Part shown: one piece after another, positions 1 to 8,436 of the stretch
How the letters are laid out: the number at the start of each line of letters is the position of its first letter
Numbering within the stretch: position 1 is the first letter of the stretch
From: Actinomycetes bacterium
Lineage (GTDB): Bacteria > Actinomycetota > Actinomycetes > Nanopelagicales > Nanopelagicaceae
Length of the DNA stretch: 31,830 nt
Assembly: GCA_014190175.1 (NCBI GenBank)
Contig: BJFZ01000012.1
Coordinates: 1-31,830, forward strand
Reading direction: 5' to 3'
The notes under the pieces: model-generated
What the model saw: the letters and a program-made list of their open reading frames with translations, nothing else
Database searches by the model: none
What the model was told of the DNA's origin: nothing
Made by a program: the position numbers and the translations under genes

Positions 1-1
1 T

Positions 2-343
2 GATTATGCCGAAGGTTTTGGTCTAACTTGCGATCGGATGGTTTATCTCTGGGATCAGTATTTAAATGGTAATGCCGATGACAAAAATCCTTATGCAGTT
101 CCACAAAGTGCACCAACCTTAAAAGGTTTAGCGCCAGCGATTGTAATTTTGGCACAATGTGATGTGCTTTACTCTGATGGAAAAAAGTACGCACAACGAT
201 TAAGTGATGAAGGGGTTTCAGTATCTATGCGCGAGTACCCTGGAATGGTTCATGGATTTTTTAGCCATGGCGCTTTTGTCACAGATAGTTTGCGCTTGCG
301 TGAAGAGATTTCAGCGGAAATCAATAAGATTCTAGGTTCATAG
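2..343 (+). CDS. alpha/beta hydrolase, HSL-type esterase family (3' end only)
   Basis: C-terminal 113 residues of a carboxylic-ester hydrolase of the hormone-sensitive-lipase (alpha/beta hydrolase fold-3) family; the gene begins outside the window. The frame is open from base 2. Visible are the aromatic-rich segment before the last strands (RMVYLWDQYL), the strand carrying the acid of the catalytic triad (ILAQCDVLYSDG, Asp of CD-V-L) followed by KKYAQRL, and the catalytic histidine in the MVHGFF motif. The nucleophile Ser elbow and the HGGG oxyanion motif must lie upstream. It is followed after 20 nt by the EamA permease on the same strand, so the two may be co-transcribed. The substrate cannot be told from this fragment; a short-chain ester is likely for the family. 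The family call is fairly sure. Confidence 0.85.
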   Translation, partial: DYAEGFGLTCDRMVYLWDQYLNGNADDKNPYAVPQSAPTLKGLAPAIVILAQCDVLYSDGKKYAQRLSDEGVSVSMREYPGMVHGFFSHGAFVTDSLRLREEISAEINKILGS

Positions 344-363
344 ATTCCTAGTAGGATTAACAA

Positions 364-1248
364 GTGAACTCCCGTAAATCATTTGGCCTATTTCTTTTAG
401 TAGGTGTGCTTTGGGGTGTTCCTTATCTATTTATTAAGATTGCTGTTGCTGAATTTTCAACTCCAATGGTGGTTTTTTCCCGGGTTTTGATTGGTTCACT
501 TATTTTGCTCCCAATCGCCATTAAGCAAGGTGCAATCGCACCAGCTAAGAAATATTGGAAATTGATTCTGGTCTACGCCATTCTTGAAATGGTTGGTCCT
601 TGGTATTTGATAACAACAGCAGAAAAAAGCATTTCATCCGGATTGGCGGGATTGCTTATCGCCACAGTTCCCATCTGGGCAACATTGCTCGCTTCTGCCT
701 CTGGCGATACTACTGTGTGGCATTCAAAACGGCTTTTTGGCTTAGTGATTGGCTTTATCGGAGTCTTCGCACTTGTTGGGGTTGATTCATTTCGTGGGAC
801 AACAGATCTTGCTGGAGTGTTAATGGTTTTGCTATCGGCTTTCCTCTATGCCTTTGCAACCAACATGATTTCAACAAAAGCACCAGAAGTGCCGGGAATT
901 GCAGTAAGTGGAATCTCGATGGCGATCACTGCAATCATTTTTGCGGTACCCGCTGCATTAACTTTCCCAAATCAAACTCCTTCACTAAAGGCAACCTCTT
1001 CTCTAATTGGATTAGGCGCGATCTGTACCGCCGCAGCTTTCTACTACTTCTTTAAATTACTTGCTCAAGTTGGTTCGGCTAGGGCTTCGGTAGTCACTTA
1101 CATAAATACAGCGGTAGCGATCGGGCTGGGTGTTATTTTAATTAATGAACCACTTACACTTGGTATTTTTATTGGATTCCCATTAGTGCTAATTGGATCC
1201 TACTTAGCCAGCCGTAAAAACTCACCTTTAATTAATCAATCCAATTAA
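364..1248 (+). CDS. EamA/DMT-superfamily permease
   Basis: Integral membrane protein of 294 aa, the usual size for a 10-helix drug/metabolite transporter with two tandem EamA domains. The N-terminal helix (GLFLLVGVLWGVPYLFIKIA) has the family's typical start, and the second repeat ends in TYINTAVAIGLGVILINEPLT and a last helix before a short polar tail (ASRKNSPLINQSN). The start is GTG, 7 nt after an AGGA (353-356). It lies 20 nt behind the hydrolase gene and may share its transcript. Its last 17 bases overlap the end of the convergent glpK gene, leaving no room for a separate terminator. Such proteins export or import small metabolites such as amino acids; the substrate cannot be read from sequence. 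Confidence 0.9.
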   Translation: MNSRKSFGLFLLVGVLWGVPYLFIKIAVAEFSTPMVVFSRVLIGSLILLPIAIKQGAIAPAKKYWKLILVYAILEMVGPWYLITTAEKSISSGLAGLLIATVPIWATLLASASGDTTVWHSKRLFGLVIGFIGVFALVGVDSFRGTTDLAGVLMVLLSAFLYAFATNMISTKAPEVPGIAVSGISMAITAIIFAVPAALTFPNQTPSLKATSSLIGLGAICTAAAFYYFFKLLAQVGSARASVVTYINTAVAIGLGVILINEPLTLGIFIGFPLVLIGSYLASRKNSPLINQSN

Positions 1249-2731
1249 GGGTTTTAGAAACTGCTTTTTGCCACTGCTCAAATCCTTGTGTAGCCAATTC
1301 GCTATCTTTGTTTGGGCTCCATTTTTTAGCAATTGCACTTTTTGCCTTTAACTCGTCAGTGCTCTTCCAATATCCGACAGCTAATCCTGCTGCATAAGCC
1401 GCGCCTAACGCTGTTGTTTCGACAATCTGCGGGCGAACAATTTCTATCTGCAATACATCTGCCTGAATCTGCATGCATAAATTGTTGTTGGTAATCCCAC
1501 CATCAACACGTAACTGCTTTAGTTGGACTCCACTCTCGGCCGCTAAAGCCACTAAAATCTCGCGGCTCTGATAACAAATGGCCTCTAATGCTGCACGAGC
1601 TAAATGGGCTTTGGTTGCACTTCTGGTTAATCCGACTATTACCCCGCGAGCATCACTACGCCAATGTGGAGCAAATAAGCCAGAAAAAGCCGGCACAAAA
1701 TAAACGCCACCATTATCTGAAACCGTCTTAGCTAACTCCTCAATTTCATCCGCACTTGTAATTAATTCCAATTGGTCCCGCAACCACTGAACTGCTGCTC
1801 CGGTTACGGCAACTGATCCTTCAAGCGCATACTTAGTAGCTTCTGTTCCAAATTTATAGCAGACTGTTGTTAGTAAGCCATTTTCACTTCTTACTATCTG
1901 GGTCCCGGTATTTACTAATGCAAAGTTACCGGTCCCGTAAGTGCATTTTGAATCCCCTACTTCAAAACAGCCCTGACCCACCATCGCTGCTTGTTGGTCT
2001 CCAAGAATTCCAGCAATTGCAATTTCAGATCCAAAAACACCATCTTTTTTGGTATGCCCATAAATTTCCGAAGAAGATTTAACGGTTGGTAAGGTTGATG
2101 TTGGGATATTAAAATTCTCTAGCAATTCCCCGCTCCACGTGAGATTCTCGATATCCATTAACAACGTCCGACTTGCATTTGTCACATCTGTTGCAAAAAC
2201 TCCACCATTTGCCCCACCGGTTAAGTTCCACAGCAGCCACGTGTCCATAGTTCCAAAAACTAATGAACCATCTGCCTTTGCATCGCGTACTGCAAGTGAA
2301 TTTTCAATTAGCCACTTCATTTTGCTTGCTGAAAAATATGGGGAGGCCGGTAATCCGCTTAGAAACTGGATCCTTAGCTTTTGCGATTCAGAAAGTTTTT
2401 CTAGCTCATTTTTAGTTCGGATATCTTGCCAAACAATCGCATTTGCAAGTGGTAATCCAGTTTCCTTGTTCCAAGCCAGAACTGTCTCTCTTTGATTAGT
2501 GATACCGATGGCAGTTAAATCCGACCCAGTAATTCCAGCTTTTTTAAGTGCACCAACGATCACCTTGTTGGAGTTATCCCAAATTTCCAATGCATCATGT
2601 TCAACCCAGCCGTCGGCTAAAAGTATTTGCTGATGCTCCATCTGATCCATCGCGACTATCAGTCCATCGTGATTGAAAATGATGAATCTAGTACTTGATG
2701 TCCCTTGATCTAGCGCGCCGATAAACTTCAA
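1232..2731 (-). CDS. glpK: glycerol kinase
   Basis: Cytoplasmic FGGY-family kinase that phosphorylates glycerol to sn-glycerol 3-phosphate with ATP. Length is 499 aa, normal for GlpK. Family landmarks: N-terminal phosphate loop GALDQGTSSTRF (Asp8 to Arg15), GWVEHDALEIW, TNQRETVLAW, the TNASRTLLM block, GDQQAAMVGQGCF followed by KCTYGTGNF, and the C-terminal ATPase part RVDGGITNNNLCMQ with ETTALGAAYAAGLAVG. These separate it from xylulokinase or rhamnulokinase relatives. The start is TTG; it overlaps the stop of the M81 peptidase gene by 4 nt (TTGA), indicating translational coupling. No glycerol facilitator or GlpD lies nearby. The pairing with a metallopeptidase gene is not a standard glycerol operon. 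Confidence 0.95.
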   Translation of the reverse strand: MKFIGALDQGTSSTRFIIFNHDGLIVAMDQMEHQQILLADGWVEHDALEIWDNSNKVIVGALKKAGITGSDLTAIGITNQRETVLAWNKETGLPLANAIVWQDIRTKNELEKLSESQKLRIQFLSGLPASPYFSASKMKWLIENSLAVRDAKADGSLVFGTMDTWLLWNLTGGANGGVFATDVTNASRTLLMDIENLTWSGELLENFNIPTSTLPTVKSSSEIYGHTKKDGVFGSEIAIAGILGDQQAAMVGQGCFEVGDSKCTYGTGNFALVNTGTQIVRSENGLLTTVCYKFGTEATKYALEGSVAVTGAAVQWLRDQLELITSADEIEELAKTVSDNGGVYFVPAFSGLFAPHWRSDARGVIVGLTRSATKAHLARAALEAICYQSREILVALAAESGVQLKQLRVDGGITNNNLCMQIQADVLQIEIVRPQIVETTALGAAYAAGLAVGYWKSTDELKAKSAIAKKWSPNKDSELATQGFEQWQKAVSKTLNWID

Positions 2732-4239
2732 TTTTGGTTGACAGCTCCATACAGTTTTACGGTATCTCCCGGAATGTCAGTATCAAATGGGAAAAACGGT
2801 CTTTCCCTTTGCACATAAGTTAGCGCTTTGCAGGTCGCCGGAGTTGGCCCAGGTGAGTCGATTACATAGAAGTTATTGGCTATCGGGCTATAAGTCATAA
2901 AGTAATTCATCGGATTCTTAACAACTATTAATTGATAATCGGATGGATTCAAGCCCATTGAAAGGTATTGCTCGTCTCGCCATTCATAGGTTGGGAAAGT
3001 AGCTATAACTATATCTATTCCACCAACCCTAACTACCGCAGTGGCTCCCATACGGCCGCTGGCACCATCCCATACCCCGCCTTGATACATAAAATTTCCA
3101 TTACTTACTTTAAGAACCGTTCCTTTAATACTTACTGGGGCTCCCCACTTTTTATCTATCTCAGCGCCAACTTGTAAATTAACTTCTGAGCCGACGCCAG
3201 ATTTAATGGCAATTGCAGCAGCATTTGGCGAAACCACTGGATAAATCGCTTTTATATTTACATCAATATCAAGTAATGCGCGAAGAACTGCAACGCAATC
3301 ACCAGCAGAGCCTCCACCGCAGGTATCTGCAACTTCAGTTAATACCGATCTCCCACTCTGGTTTTCAATTGCATCATAAATAGCTGCTTCAGCTTTCCAA
3401 ACTTGGGGTTCAAACTCTTGACGACGATCCCAATACTCTTGGGCAATTTCGCGGGCCATTTTGGCCGCACTTTGTGGATCGTTATCGGTAACAAAAAGTG
3501 CGCCACTTCCCATTTCCGGGCGATCAACATATGGATGCACCAAGAAAACGCTGCTTGATAAACATTTACCTTCGTGTTCCCACTTTTTTGCTTTTTTCAT
3601 GAGATCGAAAAAAGGTCCGGGTCTTTCAGTGGAAGCATTAATCGCACTTGTTAAAACTGGAACTCGAGCCATTACTTGAACTGGATTGACCTCTTTATTA
3701 AGCGTGCGCACCATTAGATCTGCAGCCCGAGCACCAGTGGTGAATGAGTCCATATGTGGATAGGTTTCCCAGCCAAACAACGCCGTTGATAGTGCAACCA
3801 TTTTTTCAGTGATGTGAGCGTGCAAATCGAGAGTCACCATTATCGGAATCTTTGATCCCACAACTTTTCGAACTGACTCCAGCAATTCTCCTTCAATATC
3901 TGCAACGCTGACGGAAACTGCGGCTCCGTGCAACAAAAGCAATACCCCATCAACAGATCCAGCGGCTTTTAAGCGTTCGATAATTTCATCATGAAAAGTT
4001 GTATAACACTGATCTGTTAACGCTCCACCAGGAATAGTTGAAGTAAAAAGCAAAGGTACTGGAATGAATTCTGCATGCTTTGCGAGTTCACTTAATGTGC
4101 CGCCAACTACGCCATCATTTCTTTCAAGAATCTGATCACCACGTAGCAATTCGACCCGTTCGAAATCTGCTTCTGTAATTAAAGCACTAGTGAAATCATT
4201 GCATTCGGTTAAGATTCCAGCGATTGCAATCCGTTTCAC
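2728..4239 (-). CDS. M81 family (MlrC-like) metallopeptidase
   Basis: 503-aa protein of the M81/DUF1485 family, named after microcystinase C (MlrC), which cleaves linearised microcystin; most family members have unknown peptide or amide substrates. N-terminal catalytic part: IAGILTECNDF at the start, LLLLHGAA near residue 103, DLHAH at 138-142 and WETYPHMDSF at 157-166. Asp138, His140 and His162 fall in the DxH...H pattern expected for zinc ligands. The C-terminal MlrC domain contains DTCGGGSAGDC and ends with the TPATCKALTY segment. The start is GTG, 7 nt behind an AAGGAG (4247-4252) that lies inside the era stop region. No signal peptide is seen, so it is probably cytoplasmic. It is coupled to glpK downstream. 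Microcystin degradation should not be assumed from family membership. Confidence 0.88.
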   Translation of the reverse strand: MKRIAIAGILTECNDFTSALITEADFERVELLRGDQILERNDGVVGGTLSELAKHAEFIPVPLLFTSTIPGGALTDQCYTTFHDEIIERLKAAGSVDGVLLLLHGAAVSVSVADIEGELLESVRKVVGSKIPIMVTLDLHAHITEKMVALSTALFGWETYPHMDSFTTGARAADLMVRTLNKEVNPVQVMARVPVLTSAINASTERPGPFFDLMKKAKKWEHEGKCLSSSVFLVHPYVDRPEMGSGALFVTDNDPQSAAKMAREIAQEYWDRRQEFEPQVWKAEAAIYDAIENQSGRSVLTEVADTCGGGSAGDCVAVLRALLDIDVNIKAIYPVVSPNAAAIAIKSGVGSEVNLQVGAEIDKKWGAPVSIKGTVLKVSNGNFMYQGGVWDGASGRMGATAVVRVGGIDIVIATFPTYEWRDEQYLSMGLNPSDYQLIVVKNPMNYFMTYSPIANNFYVIDSPGPTPATCKALTYVQRERPFFPFDTDIPGDTVKLYGAVNQN

Positions 4240-4250
4240 TTTTGTACTCC

Positions 4251-5147
4251 TTAAAATCCAAACTTTTCAAGCGACCGCGGATTTCGTTGCCACTCTTTTT
4301 CAATTGAGATATGTAGATTAAGAAAAACCTGCTTACCCGTTACTAGCTCAATTTCACGTCTTGCTTTGGTGCCAATCTTCTTTAGTCGCTCCCCGCCTGG
4401 TCCTAGGACAATTATGCGCTGACTTGGACGCTCAAGGAAGAGTGTGGCAAAAATAGTTTTTATATTTTTCTCTTGAATCTCATCAATTACTACAACAATT
4501 GAATGTGGAAGCTCATCTGAAACTTCTTCAAGGGCTGCTTCGCGGATTAATTCAGCAAAGACCATGTAATCATCATCTTCATTAACTTGATTATTCGGGT
4601 ATAAAGCCGGGCCAGTTGGAAGGTAGGAGATTAACAGTTCTCTTAACTTCTCAATCTGATCACCCTTGCGTGCTGATACCGGAATGATCTCTTTCCATGG
4701 AGCTAATTTTGATACTTCTAATAATCTTTTGGGAAGTGCATCCTTGGGGACCGAATCGCTTTTAGTCACAATTGCAATCAAAGGAATCTTTCCGGTAATT
4801 TCACTAATTATCCGTTCATCACCAGATCCGCTGCTTTCATTTGCTGGAAGGCAACATGCGATTAAATCAACATCTGAATAAGCCTCAGCCACGATCGCAT
4901 TTAAGCGCTCACCCAATAATGTGCGCGGACGATGTAATCCAGGGGTATCTACCAAAATTAATTGACCTTGTGGGCGGGAAATAACACCGCGAATAATCCG
5001 CCGAGTCGTTTGTGGTCTGGTTGAAGTAATAGCTATTTTTTCGCCGACCAGCGCATTTATTAAAGTTGATTTTCCAGTGTTGGGCCGACCTACAAGAGTG
5101 ACAAACCCTGACCGAAAATCTGGGGTTGATTGCTCTGAGTTTGGCAC
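4251..5147 (-). CDS. era: GTPase Era, 16S rRNA-binding ribosome assembly factor
   Basis: 298-aa Era, full length. The N-terminal Ras-like GTPase domain has G1 GRPNTGKS (20-27), G2 in the RPQTTRR segment, G3 DTPG, G4 TKSD and G5 SAR. The C-terminal type-II KH domain contains LGPGGERLKKIGTKAR and ends with the LHISIEKEWQ segment. Era binds the 3' end of 16S rRNA and acts in 30S maturation. The start is GTG at 5147, 13 codons before the conserved FVTLVGRPN strand; no closer start exists, so the first 58 nt overlap the 3' end of dprA in another frame. In most actinobacteria era sits with ybeY or recO rather than behind dprA, so this position looks rearranged. It is followed closely by the M81 peptidase gene. 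Confidence 0.96.
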   Translation of the reverse strand: MPNSEQSTPDFRSGFVTLVGRPNTGKSTLINALVGEKIAITSTRPQTTRRIIRGVISRPQGQLILVDTPGLHRPRTLLGERLNAIVAEAYSDVDLIACCLPANESSGSGDERIISEITGKIPLIAIVTKSDSVPKDALPKRLLEVSKLAPWKEIIPVSARKGDQIEKLRELLISYLPTGPALYPNNQVNEDDDYMVFAELIREAALEEVSDELPHSIVVVIDEIQEKNIKTIFATLFLERPSQRIIVLGPGGERLKKIGTKARREIELVTGKQVFLNLHISIEKEWQRNPRSLEKFGF

Positions 5148-5857
5148 GGGTTAATCATCCCATCAGAGTCGAGCATCAAGTGACCACTCTGGCCGTCCTG
5201 ACCGTATGCGCCAACTATCTCCTCGATTTCCCAACTGGAGATGACCAGTTCTGCAACTCGATCAGCGATTAAGCGGTTCACGCCAGCGCTAAGTGGAGAT
5301 GAAATTGGCCCCGGAATAGCCATAACTGGACGCAATAATTTCACCGTATCTAATGCAGTCCTGATCGCTCCACTTTTATAAGCAGCTTCAACAATTAAAG
5401 TTCCGAATGCTAGCCCCGCGATGATTCGATTCCGAGTCAAAAAGTTATGTTTGTGTGAAGGCGTACCTGCTGGATGCTCAGAAATAAGTGCACCGTTATT
5501 ACTGGCATCTATAAACAAATTGCTATGGGCCATTGGATAAGGGCAATCAACTCCCCCAGCAAGCACCACTACCGTTTTACCGCCCACTGAAAGCGCACCA
5601 CGATGTGCAGCAGCATCAACTCCAAAAGCTCCTCCACTAATAATGGTGTAACCAGATTCAGCAAGTGCGGCAGCAAAATCAGAAGCGACTCTTAATCCGT
5701 ATGGTGTTGCATTTCGTGAACCTACAATTGCGATTGATTTAGCAGTTAAAACCGACAAATCAGATTCGCTGGATTCTATAAATAATTGTGATGGAGGAAC
5801 TTCTAACATTCCTAATTGGCTTGGCCATTCTCTATCACTAGCAATAATTCTTCTCAC
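5090..5857 (-). CDS. dprA: DNA-processing protein DprA (core Rossmann domain only)
   Basis: 255 aa, shorter than the usual 300-400. DprA binds incoming single-stranded DNA and loads RecA during natural transformation. The Rossmann-like core is complete: AIVGSRNATPYG, SGGAFGVDAAAH, TVVVLAGGVDCPYP, LISEHPAGTPSHKHNFLTRNRIIAGL, and LIVEAAYKSGAIRTA. The N-terminal SAM/HhH domain is absent: an in-frame stop precedes the GTG start by a few codons. No winged-helix domain is recognisable at the C-terminus, which ends in a non-conserved stretch overlapping era by 58 nt. The start GTG overlaps the comM stop by 4 nt (GTGA). The order comM-dprA is standard. Whether the trimmed protein still acts in competence cannot be judged from here. 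Confidence 0.92.
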   Translation of the reverse strand: MRRIIASDREWPSQLGMLEVPPSQLFIESSESDLSVLTAKSIAIVGSRNATPYGLRVASDFAAALAESGYTIISGGAFGVDAAAHRGALSVGGKTVVVLAGGVDCPYPMAHSNLFIDASNNGALISEHPAGTPSHKHNFLTRNRIIAGLAFGTLIVEAAYKSGAIRTALDTVKLLRPVMAIPGPISSPLSAGVNRLIADRVAELVISSWEIEEIVGAYGQDGQSGHLMLDSDGMINPCQTQSNQPQIFGQGLSLL

Positions 5858-7371
5858 ACAAAACTCCGCTCATGTAATTTTGTTGCTTCTTCAATATCTG
5901 AAAGAGTGGGAATCGGATGTTGATGTAAATCCGCGATTGACCAACTAACACGAATTATCCGATGAAATGCCCGAGCGGTGATCAATTCGCGGTCAAGTGC
6001 ACGATTTAAAAAAAGTAGACCAGCAGATTCCGGTGCAAAATCGTTTCTTAGGTACTTGGCTGGAATTAATGAATTACTTTTCCAGTAATAATTTGCAAAA
6101 CGAAGAGCAGCGATATCTCTGGCTTTCATGACTCTGTCTCGAACTACCTGACTGCTTTCGCCAATTTGTGATAATCCAGCCCGACCAGTTGCGCCAACTT
6201 CGACTTGCAAATCTATGCGATCCAAAAGTGGTCCAGAAAGTTTATTTAGATAACGACGTACCGATTGCGGCGTACAAGAGCAGTTGCGCCCAGTTCCAGT
6301 AAAACGACCACAAGGACATGGATTTGCTGCCAAAACTAAAGTAAAACGGGATGGAAAATTTGCACTAGCCCCACTGCGGGAGATCGTGATTGATCCAGAT
6401 TCAAGCGGTTGACGCAATGCATCCAGTACTCCAGAACTCATTTCAGGTGCTTCATCCAAGAAAAGAACTCCGTTATGAGCAAGGGAGCATGCCCCCGGTT
6501 TGATATTCACTCCCCCGCCACCAACAAGTGCTGCGCGCGTAGCGCTGTGATGTGGAGCCACAAATGGAGGTTGAGTAATTAATGGGGAATCATTACTCAC
6601 TTTCCCTGCTAAAGAATGTAATGCAGTAACTTCTAAAGCACCTTCTCGATCCAGTGCCGGAAGTATTGATGGCAATCTTGCCGCAAGCATCGTCTTGCCA
6701 GCTCCTGGCGGTCCGATCATTAGCAAGTGGTGACCACCAATCGCTGAAATTTCTAACGCTTTACGCGCTTGAAGTTGACCCCCAACCTCACTTAAATCTA
6801 ACTCTTCGCTTCCATTTTTTTCTACATAATTTTCAGCAAATGAATGCGTAAGAGTTTCGCCAGTTCGAATCCAAAGCGCACATTCTTTTAAAGTACTCAT
6901 GGCTAAAATTTCCAAACCGCTTACCAATCCGGCTTCTTGCGCATTAACAACTGGAACTATTGCTTTATTGAAGCCAGCTTTTTTAGCCGCCATTAACGCC
7001 GGCAAGATGCCAAGAATTCCTTTTATTTTTCCTTCAAGAGTTAGCTCCCCCAAAATTATTACGTTACTCAACCTATCAATTGGTTCTACTTCAGATGCTG
7101 CTAACAAAGCGGCAGCAATTGCTAAATCAAATCCGGATCCGCGTTTTGGAAGCCAAGCGGGAGATAGCGAAATAGTAACTCGCTTATTTGGCCAAATCTC
7201 TCCAGAGTTTATTAAGGCAGAACGAACTCGATCTCGAGATTCAGAGAGTGCGGCGTCTGGAAGACCTAATAATGTATATCCGGGAAGTCCGATCCCAATA
7301 TCTGCTTCTACATCAATAACAGAACCATTTAATCCAATTAGTGAAATACATTTTGCGATCGCAAGGCTCAT
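5854..7371 (-). CDS. comM: YifB/ComM-family Mg-chelatase-like AAA+ ATPase
   Basis: 505 aa with the ATG at 7371, the normal size. ComM is a hexameric AAA+ branch-migration helicase that helps integrate transforming DNA. Visible: the N-terminal ChlI/Lon-like domain (SLAIAKCISLIGLNG, GLPGYTLLGLPDAAL), Walker A GPPGAGKT near residue 220, Walker B LFLDEAPEM, a Cys-rich zinc-like insertion CPCGRFTGTGRNCSC, LLDRIDLQVEV, and the C-terminal Mg_chelatase_C helices (RAFHRIIRVSWSIADL). A TTG two codons upstream is possible, but the ATG overlaps the yraN stop as ATGA and gives the family's usual MSLA start, so I chose it. It is coupled to yraN upstream and dprA downstream. Confidence 0.95.
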   Translation of the reverse strand: MSLAIAKCISLIGLNGSVIDVEADIGIGLPGYTLLGLPDAALSESRDRVRSALINSGEIWPNKRVTISLSPAWLPKRGSGFDLAIAAALLAASEVEPIDRLSNVIILGELTLEGKIKGILGILPALMAAKKAGFNKAIVPVVNAQEAGLVSGLEILAMSTLKECALWIRTGETLTHSFAENYVEKNGSEELDLSEVGGQLQARKALEISAIGGHHLLMIGPPGAGKTMLAARLPSILPALDREGALEVTALHSLAGKVSNDSPLITQPPFVAPHHSATRAALVGGGGVNIKPGACSLAHNGVLFLDEAPEMSSGVLDALRQPLESGSITISRSGASANFPSRFTLVLAANPCPCGRFTGTGRNCSCTPQSVRRYLNKLSGPLLDRIDLQVEVGATGRAGLSQIGESSQVVRDRVMKARDIAALRFANYYWKSNSLIPAKYLRNDFAPESAGLLFLNRALDRELITARAFHRIIRVSWSIADLHQHPIPTLSDIEEATKLHERSFV

Positions 7372-7742
7372 GCACAAACTCTTTTTAAATGGTCAATCTC
7401 AATTTCATGCTCATTGGAAATTATAATTGAAATAACATCTAATCTCCACGGTTCACGATTAGCACTATTTTCGCTTAACCATTCAAGCGCTAAGCGATAC
7501 ATTCTTAAGTACTTAGTAGCGGAGATTGCTTCAATTGGATCGCCAAAATCACGGCTCGATCGAGTTTTTACTTCAACAAAAATGAGTTCATCTCGTGTAT
7601 CAATTGGCTCACTTGCCACAATATCGATCTCGCCTGTTTTAGAGCGCCAATTGCGATCAAAAACGACATATCCTTGTGAAATTAAGTAATCAACCGCAAT
7701 CTCTTCACCACTGGTACCTAATATTTGCTTCCTGTTTTGCAT
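7368..7742 (-). CDS. YraN/UPF0102 family endonuclease-like protein
   Basis: 124 aa, the typical length for UPF0102. The restriction-endonuclease-like core is visible: GTSGEEIAVDYLISQGY at the start, then RNWRSKTGEIDIVA and FVEVKTRSS, which supply the E...D...E-x-K nuclease residues. The biochemical role is poorly defined; the gene almost always travels with comM and dprA. It starts with ATG at 7742 and overlaps comM by 4 nt (ATGA). It is separated from rnhB by 64 bp (7743-7806), where many actinobacteria carry a small DUF2469 gene that is not present here. Confidence 0.93.
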   Translation of the reverse strand: MQNRKQILGTSGEEIAVDYLISQGYVVFDRNWRSKTGEIDIVASEPIDTRDELIFVEVKTRSSRDFGDPIEAISATKYLRMYRLALEWLSENSANREPWRLDVISIIISNEHEIEIDHLKRVCA

Positions 7743-7806
7743 GTTCGGCAGGGTAAATTAGCTTTCTCAATGGTTGGCATCTTTAAATCTTAACTGTGTA
7801 AGAAAC

Positions 7807-8424
7807 TCAACTGTTTAAAAGTAATTGTGCAATCGGGGCAAAACTTCGTCGATGAATTGAAGTAACACCTTTACTCTTCAACGCCAAGGTATGTGTTGGC
7901 GTTCCATATCCTTTGTGGTCAGCAAATCCATACCCTGGAAATTGTCGATCACACTCAATCATTATTTGATCACGATGTGTCTTAGCGATAATTGATGCAG
8001 CCCCAACAGTTGAACTCACTTGATCACCTTTCCAGATTGCCAATGTTGGTACTACCACTCCTTCAATCGCATAGCCATCTGTAAGTGCGTAATCACAACT
8101 TCCAATTTCAACAATTGCCCGACGCATCCCAGCCAAATTTGCTTTGTGAACCCCGTTGGCATCTATCTCAGCTGGGGATATTTCGATTACCGCAACCGCC
8201 AAAGCGCGCTCTCTGATTTCTAATGCAATCTCAGCTCTAACTTTCGGCGTAAATTTCTTTGAATCTCCTACTTTCGAAAGTGGATTGTTTGGATCAAGAA
8301 TTACCGCGGCAACTACTAATGGTCCAGCGTATGCACCACGCCCTGCCTCATCTACCCCAACAATTCGCGCAAATCCATTTGCCCAAAGAGTTTCTTCTAT
8401 AGTTGAGCTTTTACTTTTGCCCAT
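7807..8424 (-). CDS. rnhB: ribonuclease HII
   Basis: 205-aa RNase HII, which nicks RNA in RNA-DNA hybrids and removes misincorporated ribonucleotides. The active-site start VGVDEAGRGAYAGP holds Asp25 and Glu26. The further conserved acid is in YALTDGYAI, and the C-terminal catalytic block is AASIIAKTHRDQIM. DSKKFTPKVR and HKGYGTPTH are also typical. ATG start at 8424, 12 nt after the lepB stop, so it is probably expressed from the rplS-lepB side. The order lepB-rnhB-yraN is the usual one in actinobacteria. Confidence 0.97.
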   Translation of the reverse strand: MGKSKSSTIEETLWANGFARIVGVDEAGRGAYAGPLVVAAVILDPNNPLSKVGDSKKFTPKVRAEIALEIRERALAVAVIEISPAEIDANGVHKANLAGMRRAIVEIGSCDYALTDGYAIEGVVVPTLAIWKGDQVSSTVGAASIIAKTHRDQIMIECDRQFPGYGFADHKGYGTPTHTLALKSKGVTSIHRRSFAPIAQLLLNS

Positions 8425-8436
8425 TTTGTTTTTTTC

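Noticed and set aside
2728..4239. Microcystin-degradation gene mlrC
   Set aside because: The family is broad and no mlrA, mlrB or mlrD is near; a specific microcystin role cannot be claimed.
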